This document shows, in pieces, positions 53,781-61,163 of a DNA stretch of 64,000 bases (positions are counted from its first letter, which is position 1; each line of letters begins with the position of its first letter). The DNA comes from Candidatus Sphingomonas phytovorans (GTDB taxonomy: Bacteria; Pseudomonadota; Alphaproteobacteria; Sphingomonadales; Sphingomonadaceae). The stretch lies in contig CP119314.1 in NCBI GenBank assembly GCA_029202385.1, positions 1,614,501 through 1,678,500 on the forward strand, read 5' to 3'. Under the pieces are notes generated by a model that saw nothing but the letters and a program-made list of their open reading frames with translations, did not search any database and was not told the DNA's origin. A program made the position numbers and the translations under genes.

Positions 53781-54718
53781 GCACCACACCAAGCTGGCAC
53801 GACAAATTGCTCGGCGGCTTCAAACGCACCTCCGACCGGCTGCTCGGCAACCTCGCCGGGCTCGGCACCGCGAGACTTGACGATGCGACGCTCGACGAGA
53901 TCGAGGAAGCGCTCATCGCCTCAGATCTCGGCCCGGAAACCGCGGCGCGAATCCGCGCCCGCCTCGCCGAGGGCAGCTTCGAGCGCAACATGGAGGAGCT
54001 TGGCATCCGGCTGGTCGTGGCCGAGGAAATCGAGAAGGTCCTGGCCAAGGTCGCCAGGCCGCTCGAGATCGAGGCGTTCCCGCGCCCGCAGGTGATCCTG
54101 GTCATTGGCGTCAACGGGTCAGGCAAGACGACGACCATCGCCAAGCTCGCTCATTATCTCACCGAGCAGGACTACGGGGTGATGCTCGCCGCCGGCGACA
54201 CCTTCCGCGCCGCTGCGATCGGCCAGCTCGCCACCTGGGCCGGGCGGGTCGGCGTACCGATCGTGTCGGGCAACGAAGGCGGCGATGCGGCCGGGATCGT
54301 CTATGAGGCGGTCAAGCAGGCGACCGCGACCGGCATCGACGCCCTGATCGTCGACACCGCCGGACGCCTGCAGAACAAGCGCGAGCTGATGGACGAGCTA
54401 TCCAAGATCCGCCGCGTGCTTGGGCGCATCAATCCGGAATCGCCCCACGACATCCTGCTCGTGCTCGATGCCACGACCGGCCAGAACGCGCTCAACCAGA
54501 TCGAGGTGTTCAAGGAATTCGCCGGCGTCACCGGCCTTATCATGACCAAGCTAGACGGCACCGCACGCGGCGGCGTGCTCGTCGCCGCGGCGGAGAAATA
54601 CGGCCTGCCGATCCATGCCATCGGCGTCGGCGAGGGCATGGGCGATCTGAGGCCGTTCGACGCGACCGAGGTTGCGCGGATCATCGCTGGTGTGGAAGGG
54701 GTCCGCAATGGCAAGTAA
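53777..54718 (+). CDS. ftsY: signal recognition particle receptor FtsY
   Basis: FtsY is the SRP receptor GTPase at the membrane. The 313-residue protein is the short NG-type form, with an N domain, then GVNGSGKTTTIAKLA, DTAGRLQNKRELMDEL, TKLDGTARGG and the C-terminal GVGEGMGDLRPFDA segment. It lacks the long acidic A domain of enterobacterial FtsY. Its start overlaps the mtaB stop by four bases and its end overlaps the yciB start by 11 bases. Confidence 0.97.
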   Translation: MSTTPSWHDKLLGGFKRTSDRLLGNLAGLGTARLDDATLDEIEEALIASDLGPETAARIRARLAEGSFERNMEELGIRLVVAEEIEKVLAKVARPLEIEAFPRPQVILVIGVNGSGKTTTIAKLAHYLTEQDYGVMLAAGDTFRAAAIGQLATWAGRVGVPIVSGNEGGDAAGIVYEAVKQATATGIDALIVDTAGRLQNKRELMDELSKIRRVLGRINPESPHDILLVLDATTGQNALNQIEVFKEFAGVTGLIMTKLDGTARGGVLVAAAEKYGLPIHAIGVGEGMGDLRPFDATEVARIIAGVEGVRNGK

Positions 54719-55325
54719 TCCCAAGAATCCACCGATCGGCCCCGGTCTCCGCCTCGCGATCGACATCGCGCCGCTGGCGGTGTTCTTCATCGTCAATTTC
54801 GTGAGCAGCGGCCCGCAGATTGCCCGCCTGCTCGCCGCGACCGCCGCCTTCATGGTGGCGAGCGCCATCGCGATGGTCCTCTCCCGCTGGAAGACCGGCC
54901 GCATCTCCCCGATGCTGTGGATGACGGGAACGCTCGTGCTCGTGTTCGGCGGGCTGACGCTCTATTTCCACGACGAGACCTTCATCAAGGTCAAGCCGAC
55001 CTTCGTCTACGCAAGCTTCGCGGCGATCCTGACGTTCGGCCTGGTGACGGGCCGCCCGCTGCTCCAGTCGCTGCTTGAGGCTGCGTATCCCGGCCTCACC
55101 GAAACGGGATGGCGCAAGCTGACGATCAACTGGGCGATCTTCTTCGTCTTCATGGCGGTGCTGAACGAGATGGTCTGGCGCAATACCACCACCGATGTCT
55201 GGGTCGCGTTCAAGCTATGGGGCGCCATTCCGCTGACCATGGTCTTCGCCATCGCGAACGTGCCGATGCTGATGAAGCACGGCCTCAATACCGGGCAGGA
55301 ACCGCCAATCCCGCCGGAAGGCTAG
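54708..55325 (+). CDS. yciB: inner-membrane protein YciB (septation protein A family)
   Basis: This 205-residue membrane protein has five to six hydrophobic helices, with family sequences such as AIDIAPLAVFFIVNF and LFFALAVLNE-like IFFVFMAVLNEMVWR. It belongs to the YciB/IspZ family linked to septation and envelope stability. The start at 54708 overlaps the end of ftsY by 11 bases, so the gene is translated in the mtaB-ftsY-yciB unit. Confidence 0.92.
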   Translation: MASNPKNPPIGPGLRLAIDIAPLAVFFIVNFVSSGPQIARLLAATAAFMVASAIAMVLSRWKTGRISPMLWMTGTLVLVFGGLTLYFHDETFIKVKPTFVYASFAAILTFGLVTGRPLLQSLLEAAYPGLTETGWRKLTINWAIFFVFMAVLNEMVWRNTTTDVWVAFKLWGAIPLTMVFAIANVPMLMKHGLNTGQEPPIPPEG

Positions 55326-55366
55326 AAAATCCCCCCCATGGCTTAGCCACGGGGAGGAAAGAAGGG

Positions 55367-55969
55367 TCAGATCGCGTCGTAGATGCGACCTGCCTCGTCC
55401 CAGTTCACCACGTCCCACCAGGCCTTCAGATAAGCGGCGCGATCGTTGCGATAGGTCAGGTAATAAGCGTGCTCCCACACGTCATTGCCCAGGATCGGCG
55501 TGCCCTTCACGGCCGCGTCGTCCATCAGCGGGTTGTCCTGGTTCGGCGTGCTGGCGATCGACAGCTTGCCGTCGGAATCGGCAACCACCCAGGCCCAGCC
55601 GGAGCCGAACTGGCCAGCGCCCTTGGTGTTGAAATCTTCCTTCAGCTTGTCGAGGCCGCCATAGGCGTCGATCGCCTCGGCCAGCTTGCCCGATGGCGCG
55701 CCGCCACCCGGCGTCATGATCTTCCAGAAAAAGGCGTGGTTCCAGAAACCGCCGCCATTGTTGCGCACCAGCGGTGGCTGGGTCGAGATCACCGCGAGGA
55801 TCTCCTCGATCGTCTTGCCTGCCAGCGCGGGGTCTTTCTCGACGCCCTCGTTGAGCTTGTCGGTATAGGCCTTGTGGTGCTTGTCGTGATGGAACTTCAT
55901 CGTCTCTTCGTTGATGGTCGGCTCCAGCGCGTCATAGGCGTAGGGAAGCGGGGGCAGTTCGAAAGCCAT
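55367..55969 (-). CDS. sodB: iron/manganese superoxide dismutase
   Basis: This 200-residue enzyme destroys superoxide. The metal-binding His27 lies in MKFHHDKHHKAY, His78 in GGFWNHAFFWK, and the Asp and His ligands in the DVWEHAYYLTYRNDR stretch. The QFGSGWAWV segment is of the iron/manganese type; which metal is used cannot be read. It lies 90 bases downstream of pspF on the same strand. Confidence 0.97.
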   Translation of the reverse strand: MAFELPPLPYAYDALEPTINEETMKFHHDKHHKAYTDKLNEGVEKDPALAGKTIEEILAVISTQPPLVRNNGGGFWNHAFFWKIMTPGGGAPSGKLAEAIDAYGGLDKLKEDFNTKGAGQFGSGWAWVVADSDGKLSIASTPNQDNPLMDDAAVKGTPILGNDVWEHAYYLTYRNDRAAYLKAWWDVVNWDEAGRIYDAI

Positions 55970-56058
55970 GAGTCATCCTCCTTGGAAATGCGCGGGTCAC
56001 TGACGCAACGCCGAGCGGGTGAAATGGGTCCGAAGACCTCGTTACGCAACCGATTCCG

Positions 56059-57087
56059 TCAGGCGCCGGCCGAAATAAGCCCATGGCGTTTCAACGCATG
56101 GCGAAGCTGGTCGTAGCTCAGCCCCAGCGCTTCCGCCGTAGCCCGCTGGTTGAAGCGATGCTCGGCCAGTGCCTTGGTCAGCAGGTCCCGCTCGAACCGC
56201 GCAATGCGCGTCTTGAAGTCGGACGATTCCTCCCCTGCCTCTTCCGGTGCGGCGCTTTCCGGCACGGCCACCGCAGCCGGCGCAACAGCGAAGGACGCCC
56301 CCGCGGGTGCCGGGCGATAGGGCGAATGAAACGGATCGAACTCGATCGCCTCGATGGGACCTGCCTCTTCCCAGCGATAGACCGCGCGTTCGACCACGTT
56401 GCGCAACTCGCGCACATTGCCCGGCCATTGATAGTCGACCAGCGCCGCAACCGCATTCGGCCCGAAACCGGGCCAGTCGCCAAACCCCATCTCAGATGCC
56501 ATGCGACGCCCGAAATGCTCGGCCAGCACCAGCACGTCGCCCGGCCGGGCGCGCAACGGCGGCAAGGTCACCACTTCGAACGAGAGCCGGTCGAGCAGGT
56601 CGGCGCGGAACTGATGCCGCGCGACCTTGTCGGGCAGGTTCTCGTTGGTCGCCGCGACGATGCGAACATCGACCTGCAACGGCCGCGACGAGCCGATCCG
56701 GGTGATCTCGCCATATTCCACCGCGCGCAGCAGCCGCTCCTGCGCGCCCATCGAAAGCGTGCCGAGTTCGTCAAGGAACAGGGTCCCGCGATGCGCTTCC
56801 TCGAAACGCCCGACCCGCGACTTGGTCGCGCCGGTGAACGCCCCGGCCTCATGCCCGAACAGTTCGGCCTCGATCAGCGTCTCGGGCAAGGCTGCGCAGT
56901 TCATCACCACCAGCGGCTGGTCCCAGCGCGGCGACAGGCGGTGCAGACGCTCGGCAACCAGTTCCTTGCCAGTGCCCCGCTCGCCGATCACCAGCACGGG
57001 GCGGTCAAGCGCGGCGGCGCGGCTGGCCCGCTCAAGCGTCTCCAGAAAAACGTTCGACTGGCCGATGACCTGGGTAGTGCGATCCAT
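56059..57087 (-). CDS. pspF: PspF-type sigma-54 activator
   Basis: This 342-residue protein is an enhancer-binding AAA+ ATPase without a receiver domain, as for PspF. Walker A is GERGTGKE (35-42), the sigma-54 contact loop GAFTGA is intact at 82-87, Walker B is GTLFLDELG, and a Fis-type helix-turn-helix lies near the C-terminus (NQRATAEALGLSYDQLRHAL). An Ala/Pro/Glu-rich linker joins the two parts. It is divergent from the psp array, with a sigma-54 promoter and two enhancer-like repeats in between, so it should switch on that array during envelope stress, with PspA as its inhibitor. Confidence 0.94.
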   Translation of the reverse strand: MDRTTQVIGQSNVFLETLERASRAAALDRPVLVIGERGTGKELVAERLHRLSPRWDQPLVVMNCAALPETLIEAELFGHEAGAFTGATKSRVGRFEEAHRGTLFLDELGTLSMGAQERLLRAVEYGEITRIGSSRPLQVDVRIVAATNENLPDKVARHQFRADLLDRLSFEVVTLPPLRARPGDVLVLAEHFGRRMASEMGFGDWPGFGPNAVAALVDYQWPGNVRELRNVVERAVYRWEEAGPIEAIEFDPFHSPYRPAPAGASFAVAPAAVAVPESAAPEEAGEESSDFKTRIARFERDLLTKALAEHRFNQRATAEALGLSYDQLRHALKRHGLISAGA

Positions 57088-57088
57088 G

Positions 57089-57121
57089 CCCAAGGCTTGG
57101 CGTAAAATCCCAAGGCTTGGC
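57089..57121. promoter_or_regulatory. two PspF enhancer-like direct repeats (UAS I and II)
   Basis: CCCAAGGCTTGGC occurs at 57089-57101 and 57109-57121, 20 bp apart (two helical turns). Each has CCAAG/CTTGG arms. They lie about 67-99 bp upstream of the -24 element and overlap the pspF upstream region, the placement expected for PspF enhancers that also allow autoregulation. Confidence 0.62.
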
Positions 57122-57187
57122 AAGATGCTTTAATGCGGTTCATCGCCCGTTCAGCCGAAAATGGCGGAAAACCGGGTTTTTTAAAAC

Positions 57188-57204
57188 TGGCACGCTCCCT
57201 GCAA
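57188..57204 (+). promoter_or_regulatory. sigma-54 (-24/-12) promoter of the psp array
   Basis: TGGCACGCTCCCTGCAA matches the consensus TGGCACG-N4-TTGCW with GG and GC ten bases apart. It reads toward the 48-residue leader gene and pspA, about 60 bases before that ATG. Confidence 0.88.
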
Positions 57205-57263
57205 TACTTCAGGCATCTGCCCCACGGGGCGCCACCGACAACCAGTTTCAGGGAACCACGACA

Positions 57264-57410
57264 ATGAACAACAACTACAAAGCCCGCGACCTCCGCCACA
57301 CCGTCGCAGCCATCGCCTGCTCGATCGTGCTCGGCTCCACCTTCCTGCTCGGCGCCGTCGCGCCGGCCCAGGCCGCTCCCGCGGTCCTCTACACCCAGAC
57401 CGCCGCCTGA
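57264..57410 (+). CDS. 48-residue exported mini-protein at the head of the psp array
   Basis: The frame encodes a basic start (MNNNYKARDLRHTV), a hydrophobic core (AAIACSIVLGSTFLLGAV) and a signal-peptidase-like end APAQA, leaving about eleven residues (APAVLYTQTAA). AGGGA lies upstream of the ATG. It is the first gene after the sigma-54 promoter and lies 99 bases before pspA. I do not recognise it. It could be a secreted or membrane-retained peptide of the stress response, or an uncleaved signal-anchor. Confidence 0.65.
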   Translation: MNNNYKARDLRHTVAAIACSIVLGSTFLLGAVAPAQAAPAVLYTQTAA

Positions 57411-57509
57411 CCCCAGGCGGTGCCGGCCGGGGCGGTATCCCTTGCACCGCCCCGGCCCCCTTCAACCCTTCACCCAGTATCCTGCGTACCCAATAGGAGA
57501 GTTTTCGAG

Positions 57510-58181
57510 ATGGGCATTTTCTCCCGAACCCGCGACATCATCGCCGCCAACTTCACTGACCTGCTCGACAAGGCGGAAGACCCCGCCAAGATGATCCGCA
57601 TGATCATCCTCGAGATGGAGGAGACCCTGGTCGAGGTTCGCGCTTCCGCAGCGCGCACCATCGCCGACCAGAAGGAAATGCGCCGTCACATCTCTAAGCT
57701 CGAGACGCTTCAGGAAAGCTGGACCGAAAAGGCCGAGCTGGCGCTGTCGAAGGGCCGCGAGGATCTGGCCAAGGCGGCCCTGGTCGAGAAGCAGAAGGCA
57801 GTCGACATGGCCGCCCAGCTCGGCGGCGAGATCGGCGTGCTCGACGAGGCGCTCAAGGCCTCGGAAGAGGACATCAACAAGCTGCAGACCAAGCTCCGCG
57901 AGGCCCGCACCCGGCAGAACTCGATCGTCACCCGGCTCGAGACCGCGCAGAACCGCTTCCGGCTCCGCGAAATGTATGCCGGCCCGAAGATCCAGGACGC
58001 GTTCTCGCGCTTCGAGATCATGGAGCGCCGCGTCGACATGGCCGAGGGCCGCGCCGAAGTCGCCGGCATGGGCGCCCCGAAGAGCCTCGAAGAGGAAATC
58101 GCTGAGCTGAAGGCAAGCGAGAAGGTCGAGGCGGAACTCGCCGCGATGAAGGCCCGCGCCGCCGGATCGAAGGACGCCTGA
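57510..58181 (+). CDS. pspA: phage shock protein A (PspA/IM30 family)
   Basis: This 223-residue coiled-coil protein is the effector and negative regulator of the phage shock response. It binds PspF in unstressed cells and coats damaged inner membrane when stressed. MGIFSRTRDIIAANFTDLLD, the PAKMIRMIILEMEETLVE helix and long coiled-coil heptads (about 25-190) match ESCRT-III-like PspA. AGGAG precedes the ATG at 57510. It is followed after one base by pspB. Confidence 0.97.
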   Translation: MGIFSRTRDIIAANFTDLLDKAEDPAKMIRMIILEMEETLVEVRASAARTIADQKEMRRHISKLETLQESWTEKAELALSKGREDLAKAALVEKQKAVDMAAQLGGEIGVLDEALKASEEDINKLQTKLREARTRQNSIVTRLETAQNRFRLREMYAGPKIQDAFSRFEIMERRVDMAEGRAEVAGMGAPKSLEEEIAELKASEKVEAELAAMKARAAGSKDA

Positions 58182-58182
58182 G

Positions 58183-58449
58183 ATGGAAGATGTCCTTATC
58201 CCCGCGATCGTCTGCAGCATCCTGTTCATCGGAATGCCATGGGTGATCCTCCATTACGTCACCAAGTGGAAGCAGGCGCCCAAGATCACCACCGAGGACG
58301 AGAACCTGCTGGACGAGCTCCACTATCTCGCCCGCCGCCTCGAAGACCGCCTGAATACCGTGGAGCGCATCGTCGCTGCCGACCACCCCGAGTGGCGCCC
58401 CGGCACGATGACGCCTTCGACCAGCAACGACCTCCCCAGGAGCAACTGA
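58183..58449 (+). CDS. pspB: phage shock protein B
   Basis: This 88-residue protein has an N-terminal membrane helix (about 5-26) and a cytoplasmic coiled coil (LHYLARRLEDRLNTVERIV). PspB and PspC form the membrane sensor that releases PspA from PspF. It lies one base after pspA and one base before pspC. Its coiled-coil motif recurs in several of the small genes that follow. Confidence 0.93.
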   Translation: MEDVLIPAIVCSILFIGMPWVILHYVTKWKQAPKITTEDENLLDELHYLARRLEDRLNTVERIVAADHPEWRPGTMTPSTSNDLPRSN

Positions 58450-58450
58450 G

Positions 58451-58831
58451 ATGTCCGCAAGCCGCACCAAATTCTACCTCGACAAGCAGAACCGCAAATG
58501 GCTGGGCGTCTGCTCCGGGATCGCCGACTATACCGGGGTCGATGTCACCTGGGTCCGCGTCGGCGCCGTCCTGCTCACCGTCGCCGGTGGCTTCCCCTGG
58601 ACCCTGATCGCCTATTGGGTGGTCGCCTGGATGGCCGAAGCCAAGCCCTACGGCCTGTACGAGACCCCGGAGGATGCGAAGTTCTGGCAGGGTGTCCGCT
58701 CGAACCCGAAGCGCTCGACCGCTGAGGTCCGCTCCAAGTTCCGCGACATCGACCGCCGGCTCGCCGACATCGAGATGATGTACACCAGCCGCAACAGCCG
58801 CCTCGCCGACGAGATCGACAGCCTTCGCTGA
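58451..58831 (+). CDS. pspC: phage shock protein C
   Basis: This 126-residue protein has the PspC domain (FYLDKQNRKWLGVCSGIADYTGVD), followed by a membrane helix at about residues 38-60 and a charged cytoplasmic tail with LADIEMMYTSRNSRLADEIDSLR at the end. It senses envelope damage with PspB. It lies one base after pspB and ends 29 bases before the first extra gene. Confidence 0.94.
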   Translation: MSASRTKFYLDKQNRKWLGVCSGIADYTGVDVTWVRVGAVLLTVAGGFPWTLIAYWVVAWMAEAKPYGLYETPEDAKFWQGVRSNPKRSTAEVRSKFRDIDRRLADIEMMYTSRNSRLADEIDSLR

Positions 58832-58860
58832 TCGATCCGGGGCGAACAGGGAGAAAGACA

Positions 58861-59151
58861 ATGACTTGGGGTGGACCAGGCTTCGTAATCGCCATCATCG
58901 CGATCTCCTATGCCGGCTGGATCATCAACAACTGGGTCCGCGCCCGCCACGGTTATCCTCTGGAGGATGAGTGGTCAGGCAAGACGGCGAAGGGAGCCCC
59001 CGACGCCGACCGCAAGATCCAGCTGCTCACCACGGAGAATGAGCGCCAGGCGGGCCAGATCAGCCGGCTGGAGGAACGGATCGCAGTGCTTGAACGCATT
59101 GCCACCGATCCGGCCGAGCGCACCGCCCGCGCCATCGACGAGCTGCGCTGA
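58861..59151 (+). CDS. PspB-like small membrane coiled-coil protein, paralogue 1
   Basis: This 96-residue protein has a membrane helix (about 6-26, WGGPGFVIAIIAISYAGWII), a short basic stretch RARHGYP, and a C-terminal coiled coil LEERIAVLERIATDPAER ending AIDELR. GGGAGAAAG lies upstream. It is a close relative of the next gene, most clearly in its last 28 residues, which are nearly the same. The layout copies PspB, but it is not the same family member. Its function is unknown; it may be an extra sensor or PspA docking subunit. Confidence 0.8.
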   Translation: MTWGGPGFVIAIIAISYAGWIINNWVRARHGYPLEDEWSGKTAKGAPDADRKIQLLTTENERQAGQISRLEERIAVLERIATDPAERTARAIDELR

Positions 59152-59176
59152 CCGCGCGGTTTCAGGAGTTAGAACG

Positions 59177-59488
59177 ATGCACAACGGTCAAGTTTTCGTC
59201 CTCGCGATCATCGCCCTCGGTATCTTCGGTGGTATCGCGAAGATGTGGATCAGGGCACGGCACGGCCTTCCGATCGAGACCCGGCGCGAGCGCCGGCACC
59301 GCGATCGCTACGCTGACGACGCCGGCCCCGATGCGGAACGCAAGATCCACCTGCTCTCGACTGAGAACGAGCGGCTGGTGGGTCAGGTTTCCCGCCTTGA
59401 GGAGCGGATCGCCGTCCTCGAACGCATCGCCACCGATCCCGCCGAGCGTACCGCCCGCGAGATCGAGGCCCTTCGCGGCCAGAACTGA
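59177..59488 (+). CDS. PspB-like small membrane coiled-coil protein, paralogue 2
   Basis: This 103-residue protein has a membrane helix (about 4-24) followed by WIRARHGLP, an Arg-rich stretch, and the coiled coil LEERIAVLERIATDPAER then EIEALRGQN. It shares with paralogue 1 the basic RARHG-P segment, a KIxLLxTENER stretch and the coiled coil, so the two look like a recent tandem duplication. AGGAG lies upstream of the ATG. Function unknown. Confidence 0.8.
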   Translation: MHNGQVFVLAIIALGIFGGIAKMWIRARHGLPIETRRERRHRDRYADDAGPDAERKIHLLSTENERLVGQVSRLEERIAVLERIATDPAERTAREIEALRGQN

Positions 59489-59499
59489 GGAACCTCCCC

Positions 59500-59778
59500 A
59501 TGTTGAATGGTTTCACGATCTTCATGCTGGCCGTCGTGGTCGTTGGCATCCCCGTCGTCGGCGGGCTGCTCTACGAGACCTACCGGATCAGCCTGAAGCA
59601 CAAGGAAAAAATGGCCAACGCCATGAACGCCCAGGCAGCCGAGAAGGCAGCGCAATATGCTGCCCACACCGAACGCCTCGAACAACGGGTCCGCGTCCTG
59701 GAGCGCATCGTCACCGACCGCGGCATCGATGTCGCCGCCGAGATCGAGCAACTCCGCGATCGCCCGCCGCTCAACTGA
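59500..59778 (+). CDS. PspB-like small membrane coiled-coil protein, paralogue 3
   Basis: This 92-residue protein has a strong hydrophobic helix (about 5-24, FTIFMLAVVVVGIPVVGGLL), an Ala/Lys-rich linker and the coiled coil LEQRVRVLERIVTDRGIDVA with EIEQLRDRP. The linker differs from paralogues 1 and 2 but the motif is the same. GAGGA lies about eight bases upstream. It starts 12 bases after paralogue 2. Confidence 0.78.
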   Translation: MLNGFTIFMLAVVVVGIPVVGGLLYETYRISLKHKEKMANAMNAQAAEKAAQYAAHTERLEQRVRVLERIVTDRGIDVAAEIEQLRDRPPLN

Positions 59779-59798
59779 TTTGAAGAGAAGGATCTGGT

Positions 59799-59912
59799 AT
59801 GATTATCTTCCTCGCCGTGATGACCGCCATCGGTGGTGTTGCCGTGTACCTCTGCGAGAGGGTCGATGCCCCCCGCCGCCGCCTTGAACGTGAGGCCGGC
59901 AAGGCCCTCTGA
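59799..59912 (+). CDS. 37-residue membrane mini-protein
   Basis: The frame starts MIIFLAVMTAIGGVAVYLCE, a membrane helix, and ends in a short basic, amphipathic piece (RRRLEREAGKAL). It lacks the coiled coil of its neighbours. AGAAGGA about seven bases before the ATG supports translation. It begins 21 bases after paralogue 3. Automated pipelines often miss genes this short. It may be a truncated paralogue or a membrane micro-protein of the same system. Confidence 0.6.
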   Translation: MIIFLAVMTAIGGVAVYLCERVDAPRRRLEREAGKAL

Positions 59913-59955
59913 ACCAACCATTTTCGTTTCCCGCCACACCAGGGAGTTGGAATAA

Positions 59956-60225
59956 ATGAACCCGTTTGAAATGGTCGCCCTCATCGTCATCACCGTGACG
60001 GTCGGCAGCGTCCTTCGCGCCCGCTTCGGTGTCGTCCGGGACCGCAAGGGCGGAGGCTATAGCCCCCAGGACGATGCCGCCGCCCAGGCCGAGAACCGGC
60101 GACTGCGTGATGAACTTCAGGCCATGAAGGAACGCCTCGCAGTCCTCGAACGACTTGCCACCGAAAACGACACCAGCGGCGCACGCCTCGATCGCGAGAT
60201 CGAAAAGCTGCGCGACCGCACTTGA
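59956..60225 (+). CDS. PspB-like small membrane coiled-coil protein, paralogue 4
   Basis: This 89-residue protein has a membrane helix (about 3-20, NPFEMVALIVITVTVGSV), RARFGVVRDRKGG, and the coiled coil LQAMKERLAVLERLATEN with REIEKLRDRT. It is more diverged than paralogues 1-3 but keeps the same order of parts. AGGGAG lies upstream. It starts 44 bases after the 37-residue gene. Confidence 0.77.
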   Translation: MNPFEMVALIVITVTVGSVLRARFGVVRDRKGGGYSPQDDAAAQAENRRLRDELQAMKERLAVLERLATENDTSGARLDREIEKLRDRT

Positions 60226-60242
60226 CCGAAGGAGCAGGGATC

Positions 60243-60485
60243 ATGACCGATCCGAACTTCTACATCACCATCGCCGGGGCGACGCTCGCTGGCCTCGGCA
60301 TGCTGACCTACGCCACCCTCAACGGCTGGCGCGGCTGGCTCGCCCTGAAGCACCAGGAACTGACCGTCCAGGGCGACATGCACACCACGCCTTCCCTCCC
60401 CAATGCCAGCGCCCGCATCGAGATCGCCGACCTCAAGGAACGCATCCGCAAGCTCGAGGCGATTGCTGCCGGCGTGGATCTCTGA
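60243..60485 (+). CDS. PspB-like small membrane protein, paralogue 5
   Basis: This 80-residue protein has a membrane helix (about 5-27, FYITIAGATLAGLGMLTYAT), a polar middle part and a C-terminal coiled coil IEIADLKERIRKLEAIAAG. The conserved EIExLR end is missing, so it is the most diverged member. GGAG and GGGA lie upstream of the ATG at 60243. It is the last gene of the array before the intergenic repeats. Confidence 0.72.
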   Translation: MTDPNFYITIAGATLAGLGMLTYATLNGWRGWLALKHQELTVQGDMHTTPSLPNASARIEIADLKERIRKLEAIAAGVDL

Positions 60486-60527
60486 ACTGCCCCCCATGCC
60501 CCCAATGCCGGACCCAAGCCGGCATCC

Positions 60528-60570
60528 ACCGCGCCGCCGACGCATTCCCCTAGGTGCGAAGCGGCGCGGT
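60528..60570. terminator. inverted repeat at the end of the psp array
   Basis: ACCGCGCCGC (60528-60537) pairs perfectly with GCGGCGCGGT (60561-60570), with an inner CGCA/TGCG pairing. It may end the array transcript; no T-run follows. Confidence 0.45.
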
Positions 60571-60599
60571 GACCCGGGAGTGGGGTTTATTCCATCTTC

Positions 60600-60712
60600 C
60601 CCGGCGAAAGCCGGGTTCCCCTCGGGGAGCGGTAGGAAACGGACATTGCCTGCGGGCACGGACATCCCCCGCTGGATCCCGGGCCCTTCGCCGGGAAATC
60701 AAGACTTCGACG
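60600..60712. repeat. intergenic repeat (REP-like)
   Basis: CCCGGC-GAAA-GCCGGG at 60600-60615 and a later CCCGGGCCCTTCGCCGGG stretch ending near 60697 look like facing arms of a dispersed palindromic repeat common in high-GC genomes. No gene is seen here. Confidence 0.4.
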
Positions 60713-60749
60713 TTTGATTTTGACCCACACAGGCCCTAGCGCGCATCGC

Positions 60750-61157
60750 ATGCCAAGCCTGACCGACCTGCAAGACGAATACGGCTTCCTCGACGCCGAC
60801 GACCGCTATCGCCTGCTGATCGATCTGGGCAAGGACCTGGAACCGATGCCGGAGGCGCTGAAGACCGATACCACCCTGGTCCGCGGCTGCTCCGCCTCGG
60901 TATGGGTCTATCCCACCGTCCGGGAAGACGGCACGCTGCACTTCCTCGCGGATTCCAATGCCGCGATCACCAAGGGGATCATCGCGCTGGTCCTGCTGAC
61001 GGTGCAGGATCAGGCTCCAGCCGCGATCCTGACGACCGAGATCGAGGCGGCACTGGCCCCCTTCGACCTGAAGAACCAGCTCAGCTCGAACCGTACCCAG
61101 GGGATTCCGAACATGATCGCGCTGATCCGCGGAACGGCTGCGCGCTACAGCGGCTGA
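60750..61157 (+). CDS. sufE: SufE family sulfur acceptor
   Basis: SufE takes sulfur from the cysteine desulfurase SufS for iron-sulfur cluster assembly. The 135-residue protein has the active Cys47 in RGCSASVWVYP, the N-terminal DLQDEYGFLDADDRYRLLIDLG segment and the C-terminal LSSNRTQGIPNMIALI. The ATG at 60750 is the typical start. It converges on the ferredoxin-like gene. Confidence 0.95.
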   Translation: MPSLTDLQDEYGFLDADDRYRLLIDLGKDLEPMPEALKTDTTLVRGCSASVWVYPTVREDGTLHFLADSNAAITKGIIALVLLTVQDQAPAAILTTEIEAALAPFDLKNQLSSNRTQGIPNMIALIRGTAARYSG

Positions 61158-61163
61158 GGCACC

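Noticed and set aside
57087..57123. Upstream TTG start for pspF
   Set aside because: It would make the protein begin inside the two enhancer-like repeats. The ATG at 57087 gives a normal PspF N-terminus.
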